DNA of 64,000 bases from Tipula vernalis. Taxonomy: Eukaryota > Arthropoda > Insecta > Diptera > Tipulidae. Below are positions 22,727 to 33,060 of this stretch, one piece after another. Location: the NCBI GenBank assembly GCA_958295665.1, contig OY282560.1:192264061-192328060 (forward strand), given 5' to 3'. Position 1 is the first letter of the stretch, and each line of letters begins with the position of its first letter. The notes below the pieces were generated by a model that searched no databases, was not told the DNA's origin, and saw nothing but the letters and a program-made list of their open reading frames with translations. Position numbers and translations under genes: made by a program.

Positions 22727-23200
22727 TCATCCTCGTTTGTTTTTTGAAAATGTTATTATGTCCAGTAAATTGGCTAAGTGAAAATTTAAGTTTGTTAATA
22801 CATAATCTAGTTGGTGTATCTGTTGATCCCACATTAAATTTTCCGTAAAACTTATGATCTTCTTATTGAATATATTCATTGTGTTGTTTATATGTCCTAA
22901 GTTTTCTTCTAAATTATCTTTAATTGCATCTAGTCCTATTGCTAATTGCTGCAATGATCTGTTTATTATTATTGGTCTAAAGTATTTTGAATATCTTTCA
23001 AATCGTTTTTATCTAAATTACCTGTTATGTCTTTTATTATTGTTGACGCAATTGATAAATGTACTAAATATAAGCGTTAACATGCACGAATTATTGAATA
23101 CAATAAAAATTATTCTGATGAGGATGAACAATTAATTTTTACCGTTGAGATCACTTTTTTGATAAACGTTGGTTTTTTGGTTAGTTCAATTCCAACACTA
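22727..23200 (-). pseudogene. Errantivirus (17.6/297-like) envelope gene fragment
   Basis: On the minus strand, a stretch containing IKDITGNLDKNDLKDI (about 23045-22998) runs, after a frame break, into a 75-codon part (22954-22727) with a long helical region and HLANLLDII. This arrangement fits the region after the cleavage site in insect errantivirus env proteins (Baculo_F-like). The call rests on recalled family pattern. It is on the same strand as the gag-pol fragment at 26706-28500, so both may come from one provirus with other elements between. It is broken and cannot make an envelope. Confidence 0.6.
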
Positions 23201-23395
23201 ATCATACAAACAAGAAAACATAAAAAGAGAATTTTGATTTTAAACTAAAAAATAAATATACATATTAAAATAAAGTTAATACGGTCCACAAAATAAACAT
23301 GTATCTGATTTATTGTGTATTTAATTATTTGTGTTTTTGAATCGTCGAATTTACATAAATGTGACTCCATTGAATCTTTAAAGAGCGTACATTTT

Positions 23396-23415
23396 TGGTC
23401 CTTCGAGCCGGATCA
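23396..23415 (+). promoter_or_regulatory. Primer-binding-like site of BEL copy 2
   Basis: Identical over 18 of 20 bases or more to the site next to the 5' LTR of BEL element 1 (12210-12191, minus strand). Confidence 0.65.
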
Positions 23416-24217
23416 TCGGAACAAGCGGCTTCGAATATAATATAAAGGTATACATTATTTTGTCGTAGTTGACGTATAGTGTTTAGAGACCGAATCTAAG
23501 ACAGTGTTGGAATACATATAAAGTTGTTATAAAGTGAAATTGACAAGATTCGTCGAACCATTTTAATTAAATTAAAGGTCATTTCACTCGTCTTCATTTG
23601 GATTACCGCACATCGGCTTTTTTGCAGTTATAACGTCATTGGTTAATCTCGAATATCGGTATAGACCAGCACAGATCAACATTCAACGATTGGAAACTTG
23701 AATATCTTGAAAGTTTCCTAAATCATTGGGCATAATCATATTGGATCGTTATATGGCAGCAGTCAACATCCAAAGTACATCGAATATCAACATAGAAGTT
23801 TGATCGAGCATCATTTTCATATTGAATTCAGAAATTTGGCGTTACCAGAGTTCCGGAACAATTATGCTGATTTACATTGCCGGCCAATATACCCAGCATA
23901 AGAAACGTTTGTGGGTATAAAGGGTTACAAATAGTTTATAATAAGTAGTTAGTTAGTGCAACAGTTTCATTGTTTTGTAAAATATTCATTAAGTTTTGAT
24001 TTGTGTTAGTTTGGTAATGTGTTTCAACCGCATAGTGTCAGGTCGTTATTAGTATTGATTGCGAAAATTTCTAGTCAAGGTTCGCCGTTATATTGTATGT
24101 AACGTAATTTCTCGACCTAACATCTTAAATATGTTATTTATATTTTTGAAAGGTGTGTTCGGTTATTAAATTAGTGACCATAAATTGAGATTATTATCCG
24201 AACATAAAATAATTATA

Positions 24218-25420
24218 ATGAATTTGAAACCGGAAGAAATTGAAAGGTTAGAACTGTTAAAGAAACAACGAAGCTCGTTTAAAGGGCAATTAACTGCTTT
24301 TAAAAATAAACATGGTGACGGTTTTCTTAAGACGTTAGGTTTTTGTGAATCGGTATTACATCGTATACGGGGCATTTATGATAAATATTATGATGTGCAA
24401 TCGAAAATTGAGTTGCTGGATACAAGTACCATGAGTGACAGAGATGGTTTTGAAGATTCATACGGGGAATTCGAAACCATCATTCTCAACCAAATTCATG
24501 ATATTAAAAAATATGGGTCGACAGGTAATTCAAGTGTCAATAATTCTATGATAGACTTATCAAACGGATGTGCTACTTCATTGGGTATTCGATTTCCCGA
24601 GGTCAAGTTACCTAAATTTAATGGTTTCGAAACTGAATGGCTGGCGTTTAGAGATACGTTTCAGGATTTGGTTCACAAAAGAGTAATCGATAATTCCGTT
24701 AAATTCCATTATTTAGTTTCGCATATACGTGAAGGAAAGGCATTCTCGTTAGTAGAACACATACCTGTGACACAGATAACTATGAACTCGCTTGGCAAAC
24801 GTTATGTTATAAATACAATAATGAAATAGCTATTCAAAGAATACATGTGAAAGCGTTATACGATGTCAAGCCACCTGTAGAAAATTCATCCAAATCTCTT
24901 CAATCATTTGTGGATCACATAGTAAAACATTACAATGCATTAAAATCTTTAAAGGTGGATGTAGACAATTGGAACTTGATACTTATACACCATTTGCTTT
25001 ATAAATTGGATAGTTCCACCCGTATGTAGCTGTAATCAATGCCACGGATGTTCAAAAGGTTATAAAATTTGAAGAGTTTGTTAAAATTTTACATAAAAGA
25101 GTTCAGCTTTTAGAAGCCATTAAACCATCTAGCAGTTCTAATTCTGGCCAATATGGAAATCAGTTCACTAATTCTAATTCAGTTAGAAAGGTTCAATCGC
25201 ATAAATCCTCCACGCTAGTCTCTAATTCACAGTCTTGTTGCTATTGTTATGCTAATCATAGCATTTTGGAATGTCATTCATTTTCGGATATTATATTAAC
25301 TCCCAAGATGCGTTTAGAATATGTAAGGTCGAAGAAATTGTGTTCTAATTGCCTAATAGACAACCATAATGTACGAGAAGGTAAACATCCGCCTTATGGG
25401 TAATGTTCATTGAAACATAA
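24218..25420 (+). pseudogene. BEL/Pao gag with zinc knuckles, broken
   Basis: The ATG at 24218 begins MNLKPEEIERLELLKKQR. The DUF1759-type part includes LPKFNGFETEWLAFRDTF. A frameshift near 24790 moves the reading to KALYDVKPPVENSSKSL, and another break near 25030 leads to the region with CCYCYANHSILECHSF and CSNCLIDNH. A stop follows at about 25401. Gag would form the particle and bind RNA; here it is split into at least three frames. Confidence 0.8.
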
Positions 25421-25559
25421 TGGTCTATTACATTTTAAAGTGGAACCTAATCGACTTCGTTTCACTAATAATTACAAACCTCCGCATGGAGGTTTCCCAT
25501 TCACTTGTCGAATGACTGCTCCACTACAAGTAAGGTTGATGATAATCCAGAAATGTGTT

Positions 25560-25905
25560 CTAGCACTTCATTATCGGTATATTAAACAATTCGAATGAAA
25601 AAATAGTTAAACCACCTTCGCAACAGCAAGTCTTAATAGGCACTGTTATTATCAAAGCAAAATCATCCAACGGATCTCAGATGTATATAAGAGCATTATT
25701 GGACAGCGGATCTCACTTGAACTTCATTACAGACAAGACATGCAGGTTATTGAATATCAAACGACTAGCAACATCAAAACAAGTGTCACTAATAAAATAT
25801 AAGGTTGTCGTACCCGTAACTTCAAGAATAAATGGCTTCACGATTACTATCACAAGTTACACCATTCCTAAAATAACTAATGACTTATACCTTCAGCGCT
25901 TGTTA
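25560..25905 (+). pseudogene. BEL/Pao aspartic protease, start only
   Basis: The frame from 25681 (YIRALLDSGSHLNFI) carries the DSG active site and the following hydrophobic block. After about 75 codons the sequence changes into Jockey RT (FDKVWHQGL) without losing the frame, so the apparent ORF 25681-25959 is a chimera of two elements. RT and integrase of this BEL copy are absent. Confidence 0.75.
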
Positions 25906-26520
25906 AATATGATAGCAAATATGATAGCTTTCGACAAAGTTTGGCACCAAGGACTTTAATTTAAATTGCATCAAGATCTACCTAAGCAGTTCTATCAAAT
26001 TCTTAAATCTTACATAGCAGACCGACATTTCCGTGTAAAATATAACGGAGAGTACTCTGAACTAAAGAGAATATCAACAGGCATACCACAAGGTAGCGTA
26101 CTGGGTCCTTTATTGTACATCCTGTACACCAGAGATATGCCAAATACAGAAGGTGCCACCACAGCAACATTTGCAGACGATACAGCTATTCTGGCAATTG
26201 GAAAGTGTATATCAGAAGCAACGACCAAACTTCAAAAAGCAACCGATACAGGGAGTAGTTGGACAAGCAAAATCGGTTCAAGTAAGCTTCACAAACCAGA
26301 AAGTTAACTGGATTCCAGTGAAGAAGACAAATATACAAATGATACAAGGTTTTCAAAACAAAGTGCTGCGTGGCATTGTAAACGCACCATGGTACATTAG
26401 AAATTATAACTTCCATAGGGACTTAAACATGGAATACCATATGTACGTGAAGATATCTCGGCACAGAAATACAGACATACGAAGTTTGCTGGGTACCACC
26501 AATGCAGTAAGAAGACTTTA
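25906..26520 (+). pseudogene. Jockey RT fragment
   Basis: Described in the element entry: RT blocks with an intact ADD pair, a stop at 25957, a deletion after about 26250, then the C-terminal end. Too short for function. Confidence 0.8.
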
Positions 26521-26705
26521 AAGGAAGAAACCTTTGGAATTGGGCAGTTGTATTTAATTAGGATAGAGAAAAATAATTACTATGTAAATTCAAACGGGAG
26601 TAACCATTGGGCTACTGCCCGTCAAATGTGAATCTTCATTTAAGAAAGATAAATTACTAAATGATTTGTAAATCAGTTGTAATATTAAATAAAGGAAAAA
26701 AAAAA
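25906..26705 (+). mobile_element. Jockey-type LINE copy 2, 5'-truncated and internally deleted
   Basis: Starts in the RT block FDKVWHQGL and ends with a 3' untranslated region and an A run at about 26696-26705. The coding part (25906-26520) includes GIPQGSVLGPLLY and FADDTAI (catalytic Asp pair kept). After KLQKATD it jumps, through a deletion and frame change, to FQNKVLRGIVNAPW and the C-terminus ending at about 26520. The repeat of AATATGATAGC at 25906 and 25918 marks the left junction. 5' truncation with a poly-A end is the normal product of incomplete LINE insertion. Confidence 0.85.
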
Positions 26706-27500
26706 TTATCTAGGTTGGCTTTAACTCCTTCTGGTGTAATGACATGTCCTAAAAAGGCTACTTCCCTATGTAAAAATTTTGATTTGTCTAACTGAATTTT
26801 TAGATTAGCTCTTTCTACTTTTTTTTAAAACTTTACCGAGGCGTTCGATATGTTCTTGTAGGCTTGTAGAAAATATAGTATGATTAATGTTATCCGCATA
26901 ACATAAACATATTTTCCCTTGTAGTTCACCTAGAACGTTGTCCATAACCCGTTGAAAGGTGGTAGGAGCGTTTTTAAGACCAAAAGGCACTCGTATAAAT
27001 TCGTAATGACCGAATTCAACTGAAAATGCAATTTTTTCTTGGTCTTTCGGATTCACTTCAATTTGGTGAAATCCTGATGCAAGATCTAATGTCGTAAAAT
27101 ATTGATATTTGCCTAATTTGGGATGGGGTACTTGTCATCTATCGTTTTCTCATTAAGTTTACGATAATCTGTGACCATCCTCCATTTTATTTTCCCTGAG
27201 GCGTCTGCCTTTTTAGGTACTATCCAAATGGGGCTACTCCAAGGTGAATACGATTTTTTTTATTATTCCTTGAATAAGCATTTTAGATACTTGTTCCTCT
27301 AAATCTTTCTTGTTTATGAAGGAGTAGCGATACGTTTTAGTAAACATTGGTTTGTTATCTGATAATTCGATGTTATGTTTAATTTTATTTGTGAAAGAGA
27401 GATCGTGATCTTCCCTCTGAAATATATGCTTATATGATCGGCATAATTTCCTTTTTGTTTTTTTTTCCTCATAGTTGAGATGTTGCGTCCTAATTATTAT
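26706..27500 (-). pseudogene. Ty3/gypsy reverse transcriptase fragment
   Basis: Blocks in order on the minus strand: [15 protein letters not shown] (about 27250), [17 protein letters not shown], then after breaks FGHYEFIRVPFGLKNAP, CYADN (where the usual box is YADD, so the second Asp is changed) and [14 protein letters not shown] followed by [11 protein letters not shown] near 26720. There are frameshifts near 27110 and 26830. RT copies genomic RNA; this one is inactive. Confidence 0.82.
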
Positions 27501-27721
27501 TCGTCTAATTTTCTGCTTTGGAGTGGTTTTTCTAAAAGAAATGGTTTGGTTTTTGGGGAATAATTTATTACTTCTGTAATGATGTAATTATTTTTACTGT
27601 GGTAAATACCTTCTAGTATGAGTAATTCGTTTGGTAATTGTTTGTTATTACCGGTATTTGAACAGTGGTTTTACATCTAGGTGGACAGCTATGTTGTTTG
27701 GATACAAAGTGAAATTTGTAT

Positions 27722-28010
27722 TTAATTGGAAGTTGAGCGTGTTTTGTAATTAAGATTTGATTTATTATATCGATTCCGGATGAGGAATATTAAAGGCTCA
27801 TCATTTTCGAGTTCCATTATAGGTAATGTAACATCTTCATTTAACAAGGTGCTGTTAACCAAAGTTGTTATTTTTACTAGAGGTATTTTAATTTTTTGGT
27901 CTACTAGAATGAACTCTGGGTTTATGAAGGATCTGTTAGCACCAGTGTCAATTAACATCTTTGCTTTTTTGTGGTTTATTGTGATTGTGATAAAAGGTTA
28001 TTGAATGCCT
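27722..28010 (-). pseudogene. Ty3/gypsy aspartic protease fragment
   Basis: The frame 27958-27722 begins MLIDTGANRSFINPEF: the DTG active site is present. The open part is short (about 78 codons) and the second half is not clear. Confidence 0.7.
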
Positions 28011-28075
28011 TTTATATCAGAGCCACAATTATGTAACCCTAGGTATCCAGCGTTAAGTGTGGTGTTGGGCAAAAA

Positions 28076-28500
28076 TCATGTTCCTCTTCGATTTTCCTCT
28101 TTAATTGATTCCTGACAGGTTTCATAGTTGTTGTATTGTTCTTGAAACTCGCTTTTTTCGTCTTCATTTACCTTAATATTATGTATTTTTTTGGCTTGCC
28201 ATCTGAGAGGTCCAGTGGGTTGGAATGTGTTATTTTTTGGTACCATTTGACCATAATATGTTGGTTGTTGGTATTTGTCCATATTGGACGTTGTGTCCAT
28301 TGCCATGGGTTTATCCATAATTTGTTTTGGTTGGTCCTTGTTTTTGTACAATACATTATTGAATGTAGGTTTCTGTGATACTGGTAACAATGGCTTCGTT
28401 GAGGTGTATTCTGATAGTTGAATTTTGGTTTAAATGAAAGTACGGGTGGGTATTGAGGTTTATTTTGGTGTCTCAATCTTGCTAAAGATTGTTCCTGAAT
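28076..28500 (-). pseudogene. Ty3/gypsy gag C-terminal fragment
   Basis: Two overlapping minus-strand frames each read part of an Asn/Gln/Pro-rich protein (QNKPQYPPVLSFKPKF in one; KPMAMDTTSNMDKYQQ in the other), indicating a frameshift near 28390. Composition and position before the protease fit the gag C-terminus of 17.6-like elements. No zinc knuckle is visible. Confidence 0.6.
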
Positions 28501-28553
28501 ACACTAGTATATATAGTAAATTAAAAAATCATATCGACTAAATTTAAAACATC

Positions 28554-28751
28554 TGGGGCCCTATTCTCGAATTCCACATCCATTTTCCACATGCGGACAT
28601 CTCGCATATAAAACACATGCGGCATGGACATTTTCCTATATGGGGAATTTCTTCCACCTGCTTATACCTATTCGGAAATATTCCCTTAGTACCGAAAAAA
28701 TTCAATTTTTCACATGTGGAAAATGGATGCGGAATTCGAGAATAGGGCCCC
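28554..28751. mobile_element. MITE with ~40-bp terminal inverted repeats
   Basis: Left end GGGGCCCTATTCTCGAAT continues with TCCACATCCATTTTCCACATG. The right end carries the reverse complement (CATGTGGAAAATGGATGC, then GAATTCGAGAATAGGGCCCC) with about two differences. Total length is 198 bp with no coding capacity. CTGG occurs on both sides in overlapping form, so a duplication cannot be set with certainty. The superfamily is not known to me. Confidence 0.8.
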
Positions 28752-28763
28752 TGGTATGAATTT

Positions 28764-29185
28764 TTGCATAAATATGCAACATACTTAGCACAATTTGCAA
28801 CAGATAAATTTGGCAAATTCCGTAGTATAATATTTTCAAGCCTTTATAAACGAAATTCGGGTTGGGTCAAATCTATCCTATTTTCACCTGCTGAAATCTG
28901 TGGCATTTTAGTTGTTAAATCTCGTTTAATAGAGGCCTTAAGAGCCGACCAAGCAAATTCTATGGTGTTTAACATTGAACTGTATGGGCCTAATCCTAAT
29001 AACCGATGATTAATAAATTCACTTTCAACAAACACAGCTACAATAGACACATGACACGAAGCATTACCATTACGACTGGTGATTGATATTTCGTTAGAGC
29101 ATTGCGTAAACAATTGTGTATGAACTCATTTGCTTGCGGGGTTTTAAATGCTCCTCTTCTTACTTCGTGATGAATAAGCCCCACA
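28764..29185 (-). pseudogene. DDE (Tc1/mariner-IS630 type) transposase C-terminal fragment
   Basis: Two minus-strand frames: GLIHHEVRRGAFKTPQANEF (from about 29180), then after a frameshift near 29075, NASCHVSIVAVFVESEFI and HRLLGLGPYSSMLNTIEFAW (the block with the last catalytic Glu). The second catalytic Asp expected just before NASCH appears to be replaced. The frame continues to about 28764 (LENIILRNLPNLSVANC). The MITE at 28554-28751 begins just beyond. No TIR of this transposon was found. Confidence 0.65.
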
Positions 29186-29771
29186 TTACTTATTAAAAAT
29201 GATTTTTTCCATTTTGATATTGATTATTTCCAATTTTAAAATGAAAAAGTATAGTTGATTTGCAATTTTTATGTTTTTAACTATTCCAGGTTTAATATTT
29301 TTTTTTATTTAGTTTAAAAGATAGATTTACTACTTACTATTTTCAAAAATATAATTTTATTTGTGAAAAAAGGTTCAGGAAGAGTCTTTGTTATATACTG
29401 ATTTATTTTTATATTTACCAAAAAATCATTACGATGATCACGGGCTTGGACATCACAATGATTTTAATTTATTTTTGCTTCTTGCTTTTTTTATCACTGT
29501 TCTGGTACTATCACCAGTAGGAAAATTTATTAATTTTTATATTTATTATTTCGAATACCAAGGTACTTTGGGTAAGTCTATGGATATTCTTTTCAAGGGA
29601 AAAAAATGTTTATTATCAAATCTCAATGTGCTCTTGAGTTTTGTAATTAGTTTAGCACTATCTCTCAATAGGTTTTAATTTTCTGATTTCAATATTCTCT
29701 TGAAATCTCGATTAAACCTCACTTAACACGTTTCTTATTTCACTGATTTCACTTATTTTAACTTTTAATTT
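29186..29771. other. Spacer with an unassigned open frame
   Basis: A plus-strand frame at 29388-29678 (96 codons) contains KNHYDDHGLGHHNDFN and two hydrophobic stretches, but I recognise no family. It is probably a chance frame in AT-rich DNA. Confidence 0.4.
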
Positions 29772-30205
29772 TTGTATTATTATTTGTTGGTAGGTAGGAA
29801 GTCAACAAAATTTGCTGATCGCATAATTTCAAGCAATTGTGAAGTTCTTTGGCCACCAACAAGCCCGGATTTAAAACCACTTGATTATTTTTTGTGGGGT
29901 TATTTGAAAGGTTGGGCTTATGCTAATCATCCACAAACAATTCAACAACTTAAAAAGAACATTCGAGCTGAAATTGAGATCATTAATCTGCTTTTATTGG
30001 AAAAATTCATCGAAAATTTTGATGTTCGGAAGCAGGCCTGTGGACGAAGCCATGTGGTGGGCATATGAACGATATTATTTTTTATACATAAATGGCATAG
30101 AACCACCTTTCATTATCAATAAAAAATTTTGACTTTTCATCCCAAAATGTGTGTTTTATTTACAAATAGAAAAATGACTAACAGATGGTCCACCCAGTAT
30201 GTGTA
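29772..30205 (+). pseudogene. Tc1/mariner-superfamily transposase C-terminus with 3' end
   Basis: The frame at 29772-30068 holds WPPTSPDLKPLDYFLWGYLK, the block with the last catalytic acidic residue of a DDE_3-type transposase, then ANHPQTIQQLKKNIRAEI and a C-terminus ending in GRSHVVGI. An AT-rich 3' part ends near TGGTCCACCCAGTATGTG (about 30185-30202), which resembles the terminal inverted repeat of this class. The N-terminal two thirds and the left TIR are missing. Confidence 0.72.
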
Positions 30206-31196
30206 ACTCTGCAGGTTCTCACAACTCTAAGCTAAGCAAGCGCAGAACATTTCTATTCAAAATTTGAATAAATTTGAAAATCTTTAAAAATCTCTAGAAA
30301 TATCATAAAATTTTAGAAATCTAGAATATACCGCGGAACAATCTCGATTACCTCAGAAAAATTCGAATAATCTCAATATTATTTGAATCTCCATTGATCT
30401 CGAAAAATTAAATCCCTGTAAAAATTTAGAAACTTACGAAAATTTCAAAAAATTCCGAAAATGCGTGTAAATATTTCTTAATGTTACTAATCCTATGTAT
30501 ATTAAGCAAAATGCTACTAAGAAAGTTAAGGCTAAGCTCAACAAAACGATAGGCAATAAAAATGGAATCGTCAAATAATATCAGATAATATGTTAAATAT
30601 CGAACAATCATATTCTTCGAATAGCCTCTAAGATTTTTGAGTAACATCAAACTAGCAAATATAGTCGGAAATCTCAAACATACTCGAATAATCTAGCTGT
30701 TTCGAAACATCTAATCGCCAATTATGACTCGAACATTACGATGAGAAATTTTAAAATGGATTAAAACGTGAAATCCGAGACCAGAGGACATGAAATCGGG
30801 AAGCTACGGGAATTTCCAAAATCGGGCGAACCCGGTTCGCCATTATAAAATAAACCGGTTTTACCGGGCTAAATAACAAACTATAAGTCGAATGAACGCT
30901 AATTGATTTTAGTTACTAACTGGTTTGGTTCAAGTTCGTTGATTCCTTTTCTAAACAAAAATATTTTTTCAGTCGCGGTTAAACATTTTCCTAAGAAGAA
31001 AGTTTCAACAATATCTTCTTCACAAAAACACCAAAATGATGCTTCGCAGACCGCTTAGCAGCAAAGCAGATTAATAGTTGCTCGGGTACCTAGTTGTCGA
31101 GTGGTGTTGCATGTAAATATTAAAATGCTTTGTTCTAAAAATTATGTATGTAAAAATCTCAATCTAGTAAACATAGTCAAAGTCGAAGACAATTCA
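30206..31196. other. AT-rich spacer with irregular TCGAAAA-type low-complexity sequence
   Basis: From about 30250 to 30830 short words such as 'aaatttcgaaaa', 'tctcgaaa' and 'gaaatct' recur without a fixed period. Similar wording appears near 58970-59220. No gene recognised. The 5' LTR of BEL copy 3 may lie at the right side but has no partner to define it. Confidence 0.45.
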
Positions 31197-31218
31197 TGGT
31201 CCAGCTCGAGCCAGATAT
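31197..31218 (+). promoter_or_regulatory. Possible primer-binding site of BEL copy 3
   Basis: TGGTCCAGCTCGAGCC resembles the site of BEL copies 1 and 2 (TGGTCCTTCGAGCCGG) allowing small changes, and lies about 270 bp before the gag start. Confidence 0.45.
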
Positions 31219-31470
31219 TTATAGTAGCAATCTGGTGGAATTTGTTTGATTTGGTTTGGAGAAGACAAGTTTCATCTATAAAATAAGACGTCCATATTTG
31301 GTTCACTACAATGGAAATAGTTGGAATTTAAAATAGGCATTTAGGTATACTTGATCATTTTGTAGTTTGATTCATCAATTTTAATATTTTTTGGCAACAA
31401 AAGTAAAGGAAATTAGTTTTGAGATATATAGATACTGAGCTTTTATGTGTAATAATATAATTTGGCAAAA

Positions 31471-32345
31471 ATGGCAACAATTGAATCGTGGAAAGTTAAA
31501 AGAGCAACCGGTAAAAGGAAACTCACGTTGCAATTAAAATTTATAAAAAATCCTGATGAAATAGGACATTTAAGCAAAGTTAGTGCTAGATATGAAAATT
31601 AAATGCTTTTTTTAAATGAATATTCTAAAATTTATTCTGGGCTTGGCTCATCGGTTGACGATCCCGAGTTCGAAAAAAATGAGGAGGAATTTAATACGGA
31701 TTTCGAATCATTCGAGCTATGAATGAAAATGATAAATTAGGTTTGGGTGGTGATGCGGCTTCAGGGAATGGTGACAGTGCAGGTGGTCTTTTTTCTAAGG
31801 CAAAATTGCCAGAGATTAGAATACCGAAAAATGTGGTATTTAGATATGTTTATTGTTAGAAAGGCCAAAGAGATTATTGATAAAATCGATTTTTCTGATG
31901 ATGGCTTTGATATCGCCTGGAAGGCTTTGGTAGATAAATTTGATGATACCCATGCTTTGGTAGAGAAACAAATGAGTGAATTATTTAAATTACAGTACAT
32001 CAATAAATCATCTGGTACAGATATTCAAAATCTGATTGATCGCACTGAGCTCAATTTGCGTTCATTACAAAAACTAAAGCAGAATGTTGATCAGTGGGAT
32101 ATGATGATAGTTCATATTGTTACTTATAGGTTAGATGATAATGTTCGAAAGGCCTGGGAATCCCAACTTGATAAAAAAAGGCTCCCTACTTGGAGGGAAC
32201 TTTCTGAATTTTTGCAATCCCGTTGTAGGGCTTTGAATGTAGTGGAAGATAATCGTCGTTCCAATAGACCTAAACAAAATATGGTGGGTCAAGGACAAAT
32301 GTCTAAATCTTCTAAAACTTTCGTGTCGGTTTCAAGGCCAAATTA
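31471..32345 (+). pseudogene. BEL/Pao gag, broken
   Basis: The ATG at 31471 starts MATIESWKVKRATGKRKL and meets a stop at 31600. The reading resumes in another frame (31747-32345) with DUF1759-type features: FDIAWKALVDKFDD, KQMSELFKLQYI, and RKAWESQLDKKRLPTWREL. A deletion removes the middle of the domain near 31830. The gag would assemble particles; this one is split. Confidence 0.8.
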
Positions 32346-32348
32346 ATT

Positions 32349-33060
32349 AAATACAAAAATTATTTGTTCGATGTGTAGTGGTAGTCATTCTTTAGAAAAT
32401 TGTGTTCAGTTTATGAATTTACGTCCTGAGGAAAGGTATGGAAAAATAAGATCTTTATGTAGATGTTTGAATTGTTTGAGCGACAGTCATTTAGTTACTT
32501 GTCAAGCAAAAAAATTTGAAATTTGTGGTTATAAACATCACACGTTACTTCATATGAGAATGGATAGTCGAAATCACAAAACGTCAAACGAAACAAATAA
32601 AAAACACCGTAGTAGTAGTACGGATAATAATAGAGATGTCGATAGTACAAACGCTGATTCTGCTCAAAAGAGTTCTAAATATTTGTGCAAAGAAATTGTG
32701 CATAAACAGGTCGTTTTAACCACTGCTATGATTTTGGTAAAAGATTCTAATCAGAAGTATATTCAATGTAGAGCTCTCTTGGATTCAGCCTCTCATAACA
32801 TTTTTTTATCTATGGACTAGGTCAAAAAATTGGGAATTAAAGTCGAAAAGGATAATAATACTGTTTGAGTAGAAGCATCAATTAATTCTCGCGTTAATAA
32901 TTATTGTAAGAATTTGAGATTCCTGGTAGCATCTGAGATCAGCAATGGATTGCCCTGCCCTATCAGTATATCAATATTTCCAGATGGTCCGTTCCATCTA
33001 ATTTGGTATTGACCGACCCAAATTTCAATATACCTGGACCTGTAGATATATTATTAGGAA
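32349..33060 (+). pseudogene. BEL/Pao zinc knuckles and aspartic protease, broken
   Basis: The frame 32371-32820 holds CSGSHSLENC and CRCLNCLSDSHLVTC clusters, a Ser/Asn/Lys-rich linker and CRALLDSASHNIFL, where the usual DSG active site reads DSA. A stop at 32818 and others at 32863 and 33010-33045 cut the rest of the protease. Confidence 0.75.

Larger units (their letters stand above)
23396..25905 (+). mobile_element. BEL/Pao copy 2, 5' half only
   Basis: The internal region starts with a primer-binding-like site (TGGTCCTTCGAGCCGG at 23396), followed by an ~800-bp leader, gag, zinc knuckles and the beginning of the protease. It stops where a Jockey sequence begins near 25905. Presumably part of its 5' LTR lies left of 23396, but I could not set its edge because no second LTR is present. 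Confidence 0.8.
26706..28500 (-). mobile_element. Errantivirus-like Ty3/gypsy element (17.6/297 type), gag-pro-RT part
   Basis: Minus-strand order: gag C-terminus (28500-28076), protease (about 28010-27722), linker and RT (about 27500-26706). No LTR is seen at the right end; the sequence runs into a MITE region at 28554. The left end stops at the poly-A of Jockey copy 2. RNase H and integrase are missing. An env fragment on the same strand at 22727-23200 may be the rest of this provirus. Confidence 0.78.

Noticed and set aside
23200..23395. 5' LTR of BEL copy 2
   Set aside because: Probably present, but with no partner LTR the border cannot be set, so it was not called as a feature.
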